A DNA stretch of 37,210 bases from Promethearchaeota archaeon. Its GTDB lineage: Archaea; Asgardarchaeota; Lokiarchaeia; Sigynarchaeales; SOKP01. Positions 25,582-32,924 of the stretch are shown here, piece after piece. The stretch is from NCBI GenBank assembly GCA_004524515.1, contig SDNV01000010.1, positions 1-37,210 on the forward strand, read 5' to 3'. The notes under the pieces were generated by a model that did no database searches, had not been told where the DNA came from, and saw nothing but the letters and a program-made list of their open reading frames with translations. The translations under genes were made by a program, and so were the position numbers. Positions within the stretch are counted from its first letter, which is position 1; every line of letters starts with the position of its first letter.

Positions 25582-25775
25582 CTTGGCTACCCCTGCGTGT
25601 TTTGATATCAATTAATATTCTGTATTAAAGAGACTTAATGTTAATACATTAAATTATTGAAATTTTAAAATTTTTTGCTTTTATTTGAATATCTTAGTTT
25701 AAAATCTTATTTTAAAAAAAAGTAATAAGATGATGTTTTTTAAGTTTTGTTATTTAAACAATAGTAGGATGATAG

Positions 25776-27530
25776 TTGTCAATTAAGGAGGACGCTAAAA
25801 GTCAATTATATGATTATTTAGATAATCTTCTAAATAATTATCCAATGGTAAAATTAAATGATCTTAAATCTTTGACACAATTAAGGTCAGAACTAAGAAT
25901 TGGTAAATTAAGAGTTATAAATTGGGTAAACGAATATCTTACCGAGAAATTTGGTTTTAAACAAGCTCAAAATATTAAGCAAAAACTATGGCCATATCGT
26001 ACTACTGTTGATAATCAAATCAAGCAAGAAAAATTATTCAAAGTTCTTGATTCTCAATTTAAAAAATATTATCCAGATAATTTAAAAAAAATAACATCGC
26101 TTACTAAATTAAAAGGTATAATTGGAACAAGAAGATCAACAATAACAGATTGGGTTTCACAATATTTAAACAAGAAATATGGTTCTATAAGAGGAAATTT
26201 AATTTTCAAGCATATATGGACAATTAGACAGCAATCAAGACATATCGCAATAACACATCAACATCTTAAAAAATTTATAAAAAATCGAGAAGCAAAATTG
26301 ATAACGAGCGAGTTAGAATTTAATAATATGAAAGAGATACCGACCTCAAGATATATCGAAATTGAGTGTGAAAAAGGTCATAATTTTAAGATATTGGTAT
26401 TACATCTTTTATATCATAATCAATGGTGTCCTAGCTGCAATTTAAGATTTTGCCAAAAAATAATGCAATTATATATGGAAGCGATATTTAAAGTTAACTT
26501 TCCTGAGACAACGCTCAAAAAAGCATATGGAATAAATAAAAATAAAGGAGGCAATCTTATTTATGACGGTTTTAATAATCATGTTGCTATAAAAGGAAAT
26601 ATATTCAAAATCGCATATGAATATGATGGAGTTCAACACGATATATATCCTAATCCATTTCATAGAACTTATAACCAATTTAAAAAACAAAAAGAAAATG
26701 ATAGAAAGAAAGAAAAACTAGCAAATAATTTTAATACTATTTTAATTAGATTAAAAGAAATTAATGGTTTTAATTCAGAAACTATAAGCTCCTTTCAAAA
26801 AGAAATTATTGAACAATTCTATAAAGCGACTGGTATTAATTTAAAATATGAAGAAAATTTAATTTATGATCCCTATAATGACAGCCTAATAAAGATAAAA
26901 ACTATTGATCAATTCATTAATAAGGATCACAAAGAATCAAATAAAAAGGCTAATGCATCTTCAAGTGATTTGATTCTTAATCTTAATAACAAAGAGATGA
27001 ATAAACTCAAAACAGCTAAAAGAGAATATCTAAAAAAAAATTATTATAAAAATCATGGACAAGAAAAATCTTATCCTTTTGATTTAAACAGAATACAAGA
27101 TGAAATTGATGAGGATGAGGATGAGATGTTATGGATTTCAGCAAAAGTGAGAGAGGATATTAATGAAAATGCAGAAAAAACGTTAAATAAAGTTCGAGGG
27201 AAGGCTCAAAGAAAAGAGAATTTAATTTCCATTAAAGAAATTCCAAAGTATTCTAAAAGATCAGACTTAGATTCCCATATGCATAAAAAAGAGGATTTGA
27301 AAAAACAGGGTAAAGTACCGCTTGAACATTCTGATAGTGAACAGGAAACGGAAAAATCAAAAAATTCTCTTTTAGATTTTGAACGCGAATTAATTCTAAA
27401 GCGAGAATCGTTATTTGAAAAAGGAGAAATATCGGATTTCGGCACTCCAACACAAGAATCAAATTCTTATACTCCATTTATTCCCATAAAAGAACCAAAT
27501 TTAATACCTGATAGTATTCCACAAAATTGA
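25776..27530 (+). CDS. Zinc-ribbon, PD-(D/E)xK-like nuclease candidate with duplicated N-terminal module
   Basis: 584 residues. Two tandem N-terminal modules of about 70-75 residues (about 7-75 and 85-150) share a pattern: L-x-x-L-D...YP-x-x-L...SLT-x-L...R...I-x-x-W-V-x-x-Y-L-x-x-K-x-G. They look like DNA-binding helical repeats. A zinc ribbon follows (C198, H202, C218, C221: CEKGHNF ... WCPSC). Then comes a stretch typical of VSR/PD-(D/E)xK-type nucleases: NLIYDGF with D264, then YEYDGVQH with E282 and D284, then KKQKENDRKKEKLA. The last 210 residues are lysine/glutamate-rich and probably disordered. Function unproven; homing, repair or defence are possible. TTG start with GGATGAT just before. 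It is next to a tRNA gene, a common insertion site. Confidence 0.6.
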   Translation: MSIKEDAKSQLYDYLDNLLNNYPMVKLNDLKSLTQLRSELRIGKLRVINWVNEYLTEKFGFKQAQNIKQKLWPYRTTVDNQIKQEKLFKVLDSQFKKYYPDNLKKITSLTKLKGIIGTRRSTITDWVSQYLNKKYGSIRGNLIFKHIWTIRQQSRHIAITHQHLKKFIKNREAKLITSELEFNNMKEIPTSRYIEIECEKGHNFKILVLHLLYHNQWCPSCNLRFCQKIMQLYMEAIFKVNFPETTLKKAYGINKNKGGNLIYDGFNNHVAIKGNIFKIAYEYDGVQHDIYPNPFHRTYNQFKKQKENDRKKEKLANNFNTILIRLKEINGFNSETISSFQKEIIEQFYKATGINLKYEENLIYDPYNDSLIKIKTIDQFINKDHKESNKKANASSSDLILNLNNKEMNKLKTAKREYLKKNYYKNHGQEKSYPFDLNRIQDEIDEDEDEMLWISAKVREDINENAEKTLNKVRGKAQRKENLISIKEIPKYSKRSDLDSHMHKKEDLKKQGKVPLEHSDSEQETEKSKNSLLDFERELILKRESLFEKGEISDFGTPTQESNSYTPFIPIKEPNLIPDSIPQN

Positions 27531-27591
27531 AATTTTAAATTTTTTATTCTTTAATTTCTTTTAACATTGTCAATAATTTTAGAGATAAGAT

Positions 27592-28386
27592 ATGTCAAAA
27601 TTAGAAACAATTATTTTGGAAATAGAAGAATCCGAAAATTATGCTATAATATATTTGAATCGTCCAATCCAATTGAATGCCTTAAATTTTCATTTAGCAG
27701 AGGATTTTTGTTCAGCATTAGAAATTATATCTAAGAGTGATAAAATCCGATGTATTTTAATAACTGGGAAAGGTAATACGTTTTGTGCTGGTGGGGATTT
27801 AGCTGCTTTTAAAAAGGCAGAAAAGCCCGATAATTTTTTGTTTGAATTAGCGACTATATTCCATAAGGGGATAAAAATAATGAAAAATTTGAACGTACCC
27901 TCGATAGCAGCTGTAAACGGGGCGTGTTTCGATGTGGGGCTAAGTTTAGGGTGCGCATGTGATTTAAGAATATGCTCCGAAAAGGCTAAGTTCGGTGTGG
28001 CTTTTACTAGTGTTGGACTTTCTCCTGATTCTTCACTCACATTCCATCTCCCTAAAATTGAGGGATTACCATTAGCGAACGAGATAGCTATTTTAAATAG
28101 GATACTTAATGCGGATGAAGCGAAGTTATATAATTTAGTCTCAAAAATCACTTCAGAAGATGTATTATTAGAAGAAGCGAAAGGCATAGCGCAAAGGGTC
28201 AGTCATGGATCAACATTAGCATATGGAAGTACCAAAAAATTATTCACCATGTCATTTTCTAATGACTTAAATGCTCAGCTAAATGAAGAAATAATCAATA
28301 TAAAGAAAAATGCGACTTCAGAAGATTTTAAAGAGGGAGTAAATTCTTTCCTTGAGAAAAGAAAACCATTATTTAAAGGAAAATAA
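27592..28386 (+). CDS. Enoyl-CoA hydratase/isomerase family (crotonase fold) protein
   Basis: 264 residues, the usual crotonase size. Features: ILITGKGNTFCAGGDLAAF (oxyanion-hole loop), AAVNGACFDVGLSLGCACDLRI (second oxyanion Gly), then FTSVGLSPDSSLTFHLPKIEG. The GLSPDSS segment resembles PaaG-type isomerases, where Asp stands at one catalytic position; the first catalytic Glu of enoyl-CoA hydratase is replaced, so hydratase activity is doubtful and isomerase or another CoA-thioester chemistry is more likely. Monocistronic, with its own leader. The exact substrate cannot be read from sequence. Confidence 0.85.
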   Translation: MSKLETIILEIEESENYAIIYLNRPIQLNALNFHLAEDFCSALEIISKSDKIRCILITGKGNTFCAGGDLAAFKKAEKPDNFLFELATIFHKGIKIMKNLNVPSIAAVNGACFDVGLSLGCACDLRICSEKAKFGVAFTSVGLSPDSSLTFHLPKIEGLPLANEIAILNRILNADEAKLYNLVSKITSEDVLLEEAKGIAQRVSHGSTLAYGSTKKLFTMSFSNDLNAQLNEEIINIKKNATSEDFKEGVNSFLEKRKPLFKGK

Positions 28387-28567
28387 ATATAGGAGAATTT
28401 TTAGTTTTTTCAATCATTTTAAGAGAAAATCATCGAAAAATTTTATAATTAAATTAATAAAAGTTTAAATTCCATTATTTTTATGTTTAAGAGGAAAAAT
28501 TAATTAAATATTCTAATAAATTCTAGTTATATAAATCATAAAAATCACATAATCGCGGTATGGGTTC

Positions 28568-29584
28568 ATGAGTGTCGATAGAAAAAGGCTGGAGGCATTA
28601 TTGAAGTGGTATAAACAAGAAGTGGGGAATAATCTAATCGCAGCTATAATTGTTAATAGGGAGGGTTTAGTAATGGAAGCAATATCTGGATCTTCAGATG
28701 AAAAATCTATAGATGAGGAAATTGTGGGGGGTGTAAGTGCATTAGTTGAGCCTGTACTTAACAGAATCACAAAAGAATTTAGCTCAGGTGCGTTTGGTAC
28801 AGGAACTTTTGACACAGAAGATTATAGATTGATATTTTGTGAAGCTGGACCAGAATCTGTATTTGTTACAGTTCTAGACAGTATGGCTATGGTGGATCCT
28901 ATTTTTCCTTATGCCTACTTAGCAGCCGAAAAAATTGCTAGAATTTTTGATGGTCGTACGGTCAGTCCTGTTATCCCGAAAATTATGACAGACAGGGTTA
29001 GTCGTCAAATAGAGCGTAAAATTGATAAAATTCAAAAACTTAAGATTAAATCTGGAGAATATGCTTTCAAATTAATCTTAGGAGGTGATGGAGCAGTTGG
29101 TAAAACTAGTATGGTACATCGATATGTAGAGGACGTATTTGATGTGGATTATAAATCAACCATTGGAACATCAATAATGAAAAAGGAGTGTGATTTTGAA
29201 GGACTCCAATCAAAAGTTCGATTTGTAATATGGGATTTAGCAGGTCAGTCACAGTTTAAACGAGTTAGACAATCCTATGTTGCTAACGCAGAAGCAGGAC
29301 TTTTAGTTTATGATGTAACAAGAAGAGAAACGTTCGAAAATGTAAAAATTTGGTATGAAGAAACAAAAAATGAAGCGCCGGAAATTAAAATGATTTTAGT
29401 AGGTAATAAGATTGATTTAAAGAATTCTAGAGATGTTTCAAGAGAAGAAGGAGAAACTTTAGCGCAGGAATTAGGAATAAGTTATATCGAAACTTCTGCT
29501 AAAACAGGTGAAAATATAGATGACGCATTTAAAATGTTAGCATTACAAATTATAAAAATTTACGTGGAAGCTGTAGAATTATAA
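28568..29584 (+). CDS. Roadblock/LC7 - Rab-like small GTPase fusion
   Basis: 338 residues. Residues 1-130 form a Roadblock/LC7 domain (AAIIVNREGLVMEAISG, RLIFCEAGPESVFVTVLD). A short coiled coil (about 140-165) connects to a complete Ras-superfamily G domain (about 166-338). Its boxes are: G1 GGDGAVGKTS 172-181, G2 Thr in STIGTSI near 198, G3 DLAGQ 223-227, G4 NKID 280-283, G5 ETSAK 308-312. All residues needed for GTP binding and hydrolysis (Q227) are present; Rab, not Arf, features. The C-terminus ends VEAVEL without a prenylation Cys, so membrane attachment would rely on partners. Roadblock domains dimerise and serve as GTPase regulators (MglB, Ragulator). Such fusions are a hallmark of Asgard archaea. 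The stop abuts the tRNA-Thr gene on the opposite strand. Confidence 0.95.
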   Translation: MSVDRKRLEALLKWYKQEVGNNLIAAIIVNREGLVMEAISGSSDEKSIDEEIVGGVSALVEPVLNRITKEFSSGAFGTGTFDTEDYRLIFCEAGPESVFVTVLDSMAMVDPIFPYAYLAAEKIARIFDGRTVSPVIPKIMTDRVSRQIERKIDKIQKLKIKSGEYAFKLILGGDGAVGKTSMVHRYVEDVFDVDYKSTIGTSIMKKECDFEGLQSKVRFVIWDLAGQSQFKRVRQSYVANAEAGLLVYDVTRRETFENVKIWYEETKNEAPEIKMILVGNKIDLKNSRDVSREEGETLAQELGISYIETSAKTGENIDDAFKMLALQIIKIYVEAVEL

Positions 29585-29625
29585 AGCCTCTGGGGGGATT
29601 CGAACCCCCGACCGATAGATTACGA

Positions 29626-29655
29626 TTATAGTATTAGAACGAATTATTCTAGCAA
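29626..29655 (-). other. tRNA-Thr anticodon-loop intron (30 nt), position 32/33
   Basis: Central helix ATAG (exon) / CTAT (intron), 4 bp; bulges ATT and AAT, three bases each, cut AT|T and AA|T. The inner helix TGCTAGAA/TTCTAATA has eight positions with one C-A mismatch around a TAATTCG loop. Splicing gives the 7-base loop TTCGTAA. The site is 32/33, not the usual 37/38. Confidence 0.8.
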
Positions 29656-29665
29656 ATCTATCGCT

Positions 29666-29693
29666 GTCGGCGCACTATTAATAATATGCATTC
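29666..29693 (-). other. tRNA-Thr D-arm intron (about 27-28 nt, boundaries approximate)
   Basis: The segment contains a hairpin GCATATT-ATT-AATA(G)TGC. CGGT of the exon can pair with GCCG at its 3' part, with ACA as a 3-base bulge. The 5' bulge is longer than three bases, so the motif is relaxed and the cut sites are uncertain by two or three bases. Removal restores a D stem GCT/AGC. Confidence 0.6.
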
Positions 29694-29767
29694 ATACCGC
29701 TAAGCCACAGAGGCATCAAAATTAAGTTATTAAATATAAATTATAAAGAAATTTTAAATTTTTTCTA

Positions 29768-30784
29768 ATGAATAATAATACTCAGATAGGAAATCTTGGA
29801 GAAATTGAATTAATAAACCTTATTGAGGAGTTGATATTAAAAAAGACGGGGAAGACCTTATTAAGAGAAGACTCTTTTTTTTTTGATCTTAAAAATAATA
29901 AACCAGAGAACGATTTAATTCTAAATTCTGATATGCTTGTATCCACGACTGACGTACCTCCTCAAATGAGTTTGTATCAAATTGGGCGTAAATCAGTTAT
30001 TATGAATATAAGTGATTTACTTGTAAAAGGAATTCAACCACAGGGAATAGTTATTTCATTAGGCCTACCAAGAGAACTTGAGCAGAAGGATTTTATTAAT
30101 TTAATGAAGGGTATTATTGATAGTTGTATAAATTTTAATCTTGATTATATTGGGGGAGATATTAATGAGACAAAAGAAATCATTATAAATCCTACCATAT
30201 TTGGTTTTAAGAATATATCAAATGTAATTTTTAGAAAGGGTTTGAAGATTGGAGATATTTTAATCGCTAATAACAAATTTGGCTTAACTGGAGTAGGATT
30301 TGATATCCTTTTAAATAAGAAATCAGACATTAACGGGTTTTCGAGCTATAAGCGTTCTATTATGAGTGTTTTAGAACCACAAATTTCCGGAAATGAGGCA
30401 TTTGTTTTATCCAAAAACAATTTTGCTACCTCAAGCATAGATTCTTCTGATGGTCTTACCAAATCCTTAATAGATTTAATGTTATCAAATCCAGGTTGTG
30501 GTTTTGTGATAAGTTTCGATGAAGTTTTAATAGAACCGGAAGCTTTTCGTTACTCTCAACAATATAATATTCCATTAGAACCATTAGTGTTTAATGGAGG
30601 AGAGGAATTTATTCATCTATTCACTATCAATCCGGACAAATTTGAATCAGCAAAAAAGTTAATCACTGATAATGGGGGGCAAATATTAAATATTGGAAAA
30701 GTCATTTCGGAAGAAAAAATTTATTTTTTAAAAGAAAACAAGAAATTTGAACTAAAGAGTCATGGATATGAACATTTTAGATGA
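29768..30784 (+). CDS. thiL: Thiamine-monophosphate kinase
   Basis: 338 residues. ThiL phosphorylates TMP to thiamine diphosphate with ATP; it belongs to the PurM/AIR synthetase fold. Seen: NSDMLVSTTDVP (metal and ATP site), SVIMNISDLLVKGIQPQGIVISLGLP, GGDINET, IIINPTIFGF, and the C-terminal DSSDGLTKSL and GGEEF (substrate and Mg binding). The N-terminal half is typical of archaeal ThiL, about 300-340 residues. It lies between two tRNA genes, with its own promoter implied by the 50-base leader. Other thiamine genes are not in the window. Confidence 0.92.
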   Translation: MNNNTQIGNLGEIELINLIEELILKKTGKTLLREDSFFFDLKNNKPENDLILNSDMLVSTTDVPPQMSLYQIGRKSVIMNISDLLVKGIQPQGIVISLGLPRELEQKDFINLMKGIIDSCINFNLDYIGGDINETKEIIINPTIFGFKNISNVIFRKGLKIGDILIANNKFGLTGVGFDILLNKKSDINGFSSYKRSIMSVLEPQISGNEAFVLSKNNFATSSIDSSDGLTKSLIDLMLSNPGCGFVISFDEVLIEPEAFRYSQQYNIPLEPLVFNGGEEFIHLFTINPDKFESAKKLITDNGGQILNIGKVISEEKIYFLKENKKFELKSHGYEHFR

Positions 30785-30902
30785 TATTTTATTTAAGAGG
30801 ACCCTAAGCGGTTTACTATTTTTAAATCCCATAGAAAAAGTTTTATACTATTATAGATTTAAACTATTACAAATTTACTACTATACTAGTTTTAAAACGA
30901 GC

Positions 30903-30908
30903 TTATAG
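30903..30908 (+). promoter_or_regulatory. TATA box for tRNA-Lys
   Basis: TTATAG is centred about 23 bases before the 5' end of the tRNA, the normal distance for archaeal promoters of leaderless tRNA transcripts. A second AT-rich box (TTTATAT, near 30918) is too close to the tRNA to be the main element. Confidence 0.4.
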
Positions 30909-30927
30909 AATCATAATTTATATTTCT

Positions 30928-31030
30928 GGGCCATTAGCGCAGAAAAACCGCGTTTCGCGCTTTTTGCGTAAGCAGGTAGCGCAGCAGGCTTTTAACCTGA
31001 AGGTCGTGGGTTCGATTCCCACATGGCCCG
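30928..31030 (+). tRNA. tRNA-Lys (UUU) with a D-loop intron
   Basis: Acceptor GGGCCAT pairs perfectly with ATGGCCC; discriminator G (31030), as usual for archaeal tRNA-Lys; no encoded CCA. The anticodon loop is CTTTTAA (anticodon TTT) on GCAGG/CCTGA (the closing G-A pair is mismatched). T arm GTGGG-TTCGATT-CCCAC. D stem GCGC/GCGC. The gene is 103 bases; removing a 29-base D-loop intron leaves a 74-base tRNA with a standard AGGCAGGTA D loop. The anticodon loop is uninterrupted. Confidence 0.95.
30943..30971 (+). other. tRNA-Lys D-loop intron (29 nt), position 15/16
   Basis: Central helix GCGC (D-stem 5' strand) / GCGT, bulges AGA and AAG, cut AG|A and AA|G. Inner hairpin: an A run with a T run, then CGCG-TTT-CGCG. 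In the precursor GCGC pairs with the intron and not with its own D-stem partner, so splicing must precede final D-arm folding. The outer helix is weak. Confidence 0.82.
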
Positions 31031-31045
31031 TTTTAAAAAATTTAA

Positions 31046-31052
31046 TTTTTTT
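31046..31052 (+). terminator. T-run terminator after tRNA-Lys
   Basis: Seven T residues 16 bases after the discriminator base, with a shorter TTTT immediately after the tRNA. Archaeal RNA polymerase ends at such T tracts without a hairpin. Confidence 0.4.
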
Positions 31053-31142
31053 ATTAATGTGAATTATAGTTTTCAAGATTTTTACATAAAATTTAATTTC
31101 TATAGAATTTATTGATATTTAAAATTCTACCAAAATATTAAC

Positions 31143-32147
31143 ATGAGTAATTCAGAGTTCAAACTACCAGCAGATGAATCGGAGCAGTTACTGATAAAAT
31201 CACAGGATATTTCTAACTCTGAATATGGTTGTGAACCAGAAAAAAGAGATATTAAAACTCTTCTACAATATGGGGTGATAAATCTTGATAAACCCAGCGG
31301 ACCAACGAGTCATGAAGTAGTTTCATGGGTTCGTAAAATTTTAGAAATTTCAAATGCGGGTCACGGTGGTACTTTAGATCCAAAAGTGACTGGAGTTTTA
31401 CCATGTGCTCTTGGAAAAGCTACACGAGTTCTATCTGCTCTATTAACTGCGGGAAAGGAGTATATTTGTGTTATGAATCTCCATTCTCCTGAACCAAATA
31501 AAAGAATTGAATCAATTTTTAAGTTATTTACAACTAAGATTTACCAAATACCCCCTTTGAAATCATCTGTTGTTCGAAAATTAAGAATGAGAGAGATTTA
31601 TTATCTTAAATTGTTAGAAATCAACGAAAATCGAGTTTTATTTCGAGTAGGCTGTGAAGCAGGTACTTATATACGGAAATTATGCTTTGATATAGGAGAA
31701 GCTCTTTGTTCTGGTGCGCATATGCTCGAATTACGACGTACAAAGGTGGGCAAATTCACGGAAGAAGAAAATTTAATTACCCTTCAAAATTTAAAAGATG
31801 CTTATACCATATTCCAAACTGAAGGCGATGAGTATTATCTAAGAAAAATAATATTTCCAATGGAAAAGATGGTAGAACATTTGCCAAAAATATATGTTAG
31901 AGATACTGCTGTAGATGCTTTATGTCATGGTGCAGACTTAGCTGCCGCGGGAGTTTGTTATATTGATGCGAGGATAGAATCAAATCTATTAGTAGCATAT
32001 ATGACATTGAAGAAAGAACTTATTGGATTTGGCAGAGCCGAGAAGAATGCAATGGAAATATATAAAGCTAAATCTGGGATTGTTGCTAAAACCAATAAAA
32101 TTTTTATGGATCGTGGAATATATCCCCGATGGAATGACAAGAATTAA
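31143..32147 (+). CDS. tRNA/rRNA pseudouridine synthase Cbf5 (H/ACA RNP)
   Basis: 334 residues. Catalytic subunit of H/ACA guide RNPs and also the enzyme for Psi55 in archaeal tRNA. GGTLDPKVTGVLPCALGKATR contains the catalytic D79; further conserved segments are KPSGPTSHEVVSWVR, AGKEYICVM, YQIPPLKSSVVR and AGTYIRKLCFDIGEAL. A PUA domain (about 250-334, LPKIYVRDTAVDALCHGADL) binds the guide RNA. A serine/glutamate-rich N-terminal tail of about 40 residues is longer than in many archaea. Followed by an RsmC-like methyltransferase 29 bases downstream, probably an operon. Confidence 0.95.
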   Translation: MSNSEFKLPADESEQLLIKSQDISNSEYGCEPEKRDIKTLLQYGVINLDKPSGPTSHEVVSWVRKILEISNAGHGGTLDPKVTGVLPCALGKATRVLSALLTAGKEYICVMNLHSPEPNKRIESIFKLFTTKIYQIPPLKSSVVRKLRMREIYYLKLLEINENRVLFRVGCEAGTYIRKLCFDIGEALCSGAHMLELRRTKVGKFTEEENLITLQNLKDAYTIFQTEGDEYYLRKIIFPMEKMVEHLPKIYVRDTAVDALCHGADLAAAGVCYIDARIESNLLVAYMTLKKELIGFGRAEKNAMEIYKAKSGIVAKTNKIFMDRGIYPRWNDKN

Positions 32148-32176
32148 TACATTTTATAATTCACCACAAGAAAATT

Positions 32177-32818
32177 ATGGACCAAAAAAATCAGCATTAC
32201 TCAACAAAAAGTCCTGATGTTAAGTTGAAAACTTTTACAGTTTCAGAAAGTTTACGAAGACATCTTTATATATTTAAAACGGCAACGGGAGTTTTTTCTC
32301 ATAAAAAAATAGATTTAGGAACGAAGATTTTAATTGAATACATGACAATATCTGAGGAACCTAGCATTTTAATGGACTTAGGATGTGGCTATGGTCCAAT
32401 TGGAATGGTACTAGGTTATGAATCCCCTCAAAGCCAGATTTATTTTATAGATATAAACAAGCGAGCCATTTGGTGTACTAAACAAAATATTAGAAACAAT
32501 TTTTCAGATGATAGGGATCGATTCACGGTATTGACTGGAAATTATTTTGAACCAGTTAAAAAAAGAAACATGAAATTCGATGGGATCTATATGAATCCTC
32601 CCATGAGAAGGGGTAGAAATGAATTTCTGGAAGTAATTAATGAGATTCCTAATTATTTAACCCCAAGGGGATTTTTTCAATTTGTAATAAAAAGAAAGAT
32701 GGGTGCTTCTTATATCTTAAAATATTTGGAGGAAGCTTTTGAGGAAAAAAGATTAAGTGTTAATATATTGTGTAAGAGAAGTGGTTATTGGGTATTTAAT
32801 TTAGGACCAGATTTTTAA
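32177..32818 (+). CDS. RsmC/RlmG-like SAM-dependent methyltransferase
   Basis: 213 residues. Rossmann methyltransferase with motif I MDLGCGYGPIG, acidic loop IYFIDINKRA (motif II) and motif IV MNPPMRRG; NPP is typical of enzymes that methylate exocyclic amines of guanine or adenine. Length and the N-terminal TATGVFSHKKIDLGTKIL match the single-domain archaeal RsmC-like group (predicted rRNA m2G). Start ATG 32177 overlaps nothing and lies 29 bases after cbf5; an RNA-modification operon is suggested. Exact target base unknown. Confidence 0.88.
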   Translation: MDQKNQHYSTKSPDVKLKTFTVSESLRRHLYIFKTATGVFSHKKIDLGTKILIEYMTISEEPSILMDLGCGYGPIGMVLGYESPQSQIYFIDINKRAIWCTKQNIRNNFSDDRDRFTVLTGNYFEPVKKRNMKFDGIYMNPPMRRGRNEFLEVINEIPNYLTPRGFFQFVIKRKMGASYILKYLEEAFEEKRLSVNILCKRSGYWVFNLGPDF

Positions 32819-32924
32819 TTCTAGGGCTATTGAAATTTAGAAATAAATTAGGAAAAATAGAAAAATTTTTTACCTACGCTTCACTTTTTTATTAATAATT
32901 TGGAACTTTAAGAGGAATTATTTT

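Larger units (their letters stand above)
25447..25596 (-). tRNA. tRNA-Leu (GAG) with two introns
   Basis: Read on the minus strand: acceptor GCAGGGG pairs with CTCCTGC (one G-U), discriminator A at 25447, and no encoded CCA. The anticodon stem CTAGA/TCTAG (5 bp) encloses CTGAGGC, giving anticodon GAG (codon CTC, Leu). A 14-base variable arm is as expected for Leu. The 150-base gene is 65 bases longer than a mature tRNA-Leu. The excess lies in the D loop (30 bases) and the T loop (35 bases); removing these restores a normal D loop (AG-CAT-GGTCTA) and the T loop TTCAAAT between GTGGG and CCCAC. The anticodon loop is uninterrupted. The plus-strand open frame at 25446-25628 is only its antisense. 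Confidence 0.93.
29585..29714 (-). tRNA. tRNA-Thr (CGU) with two introns
   Basis: Minus strand: acceptor GCCTCTG pairs perfectly with CAGAGGC, discriminator T (29585) as in archaeal tRNA-Thr, no encoded CCA. T arm GGGGG-TTCGAAT-CCCCC. The anticodon stem ATAGA/TCTAT is separated by 37 bases instead of 7. Removing a 30-base intron with exact bulge-helix-bulge geometry leaves the loop TTCGTAA, anticodon CGU. The D arm also carries about 27-28 extra bases. 130 bases in total; about 72-73 remain after splicing. A TATA-like stretch lies 20-30 bases upstream. The discriminator is adjacent to the stop codon of the GTPase gene on the other strand. An Ala reading (UGC, if cut at 37/38) is excluded by the lack of G3-U70. 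Confidence 0.88.

Noticed and set aside
25446..25628. 60-codon plus-strand open frame
   Set aside because: It is the antisense of the intron-containing tRNA-Leu gene; the open frame arises from the stem sequences and has no SD.
27592..28386. Classical enoyl-CoA hydratase
   Set aside because: The catalytic glutamates are not both in place; the GLSPDSS motif points to a PaaG-type isomerase or other crotonase, so only the fold family is called.
29585..29714. tRNA-Ala (UGC) reading of the interrupted tRNA
   Set aside because: It requires a 37/38 intron; the acceptor lacks G3-U70 and the discriminator is U. The exact bulge-helix-bulge gives Thr CGU.
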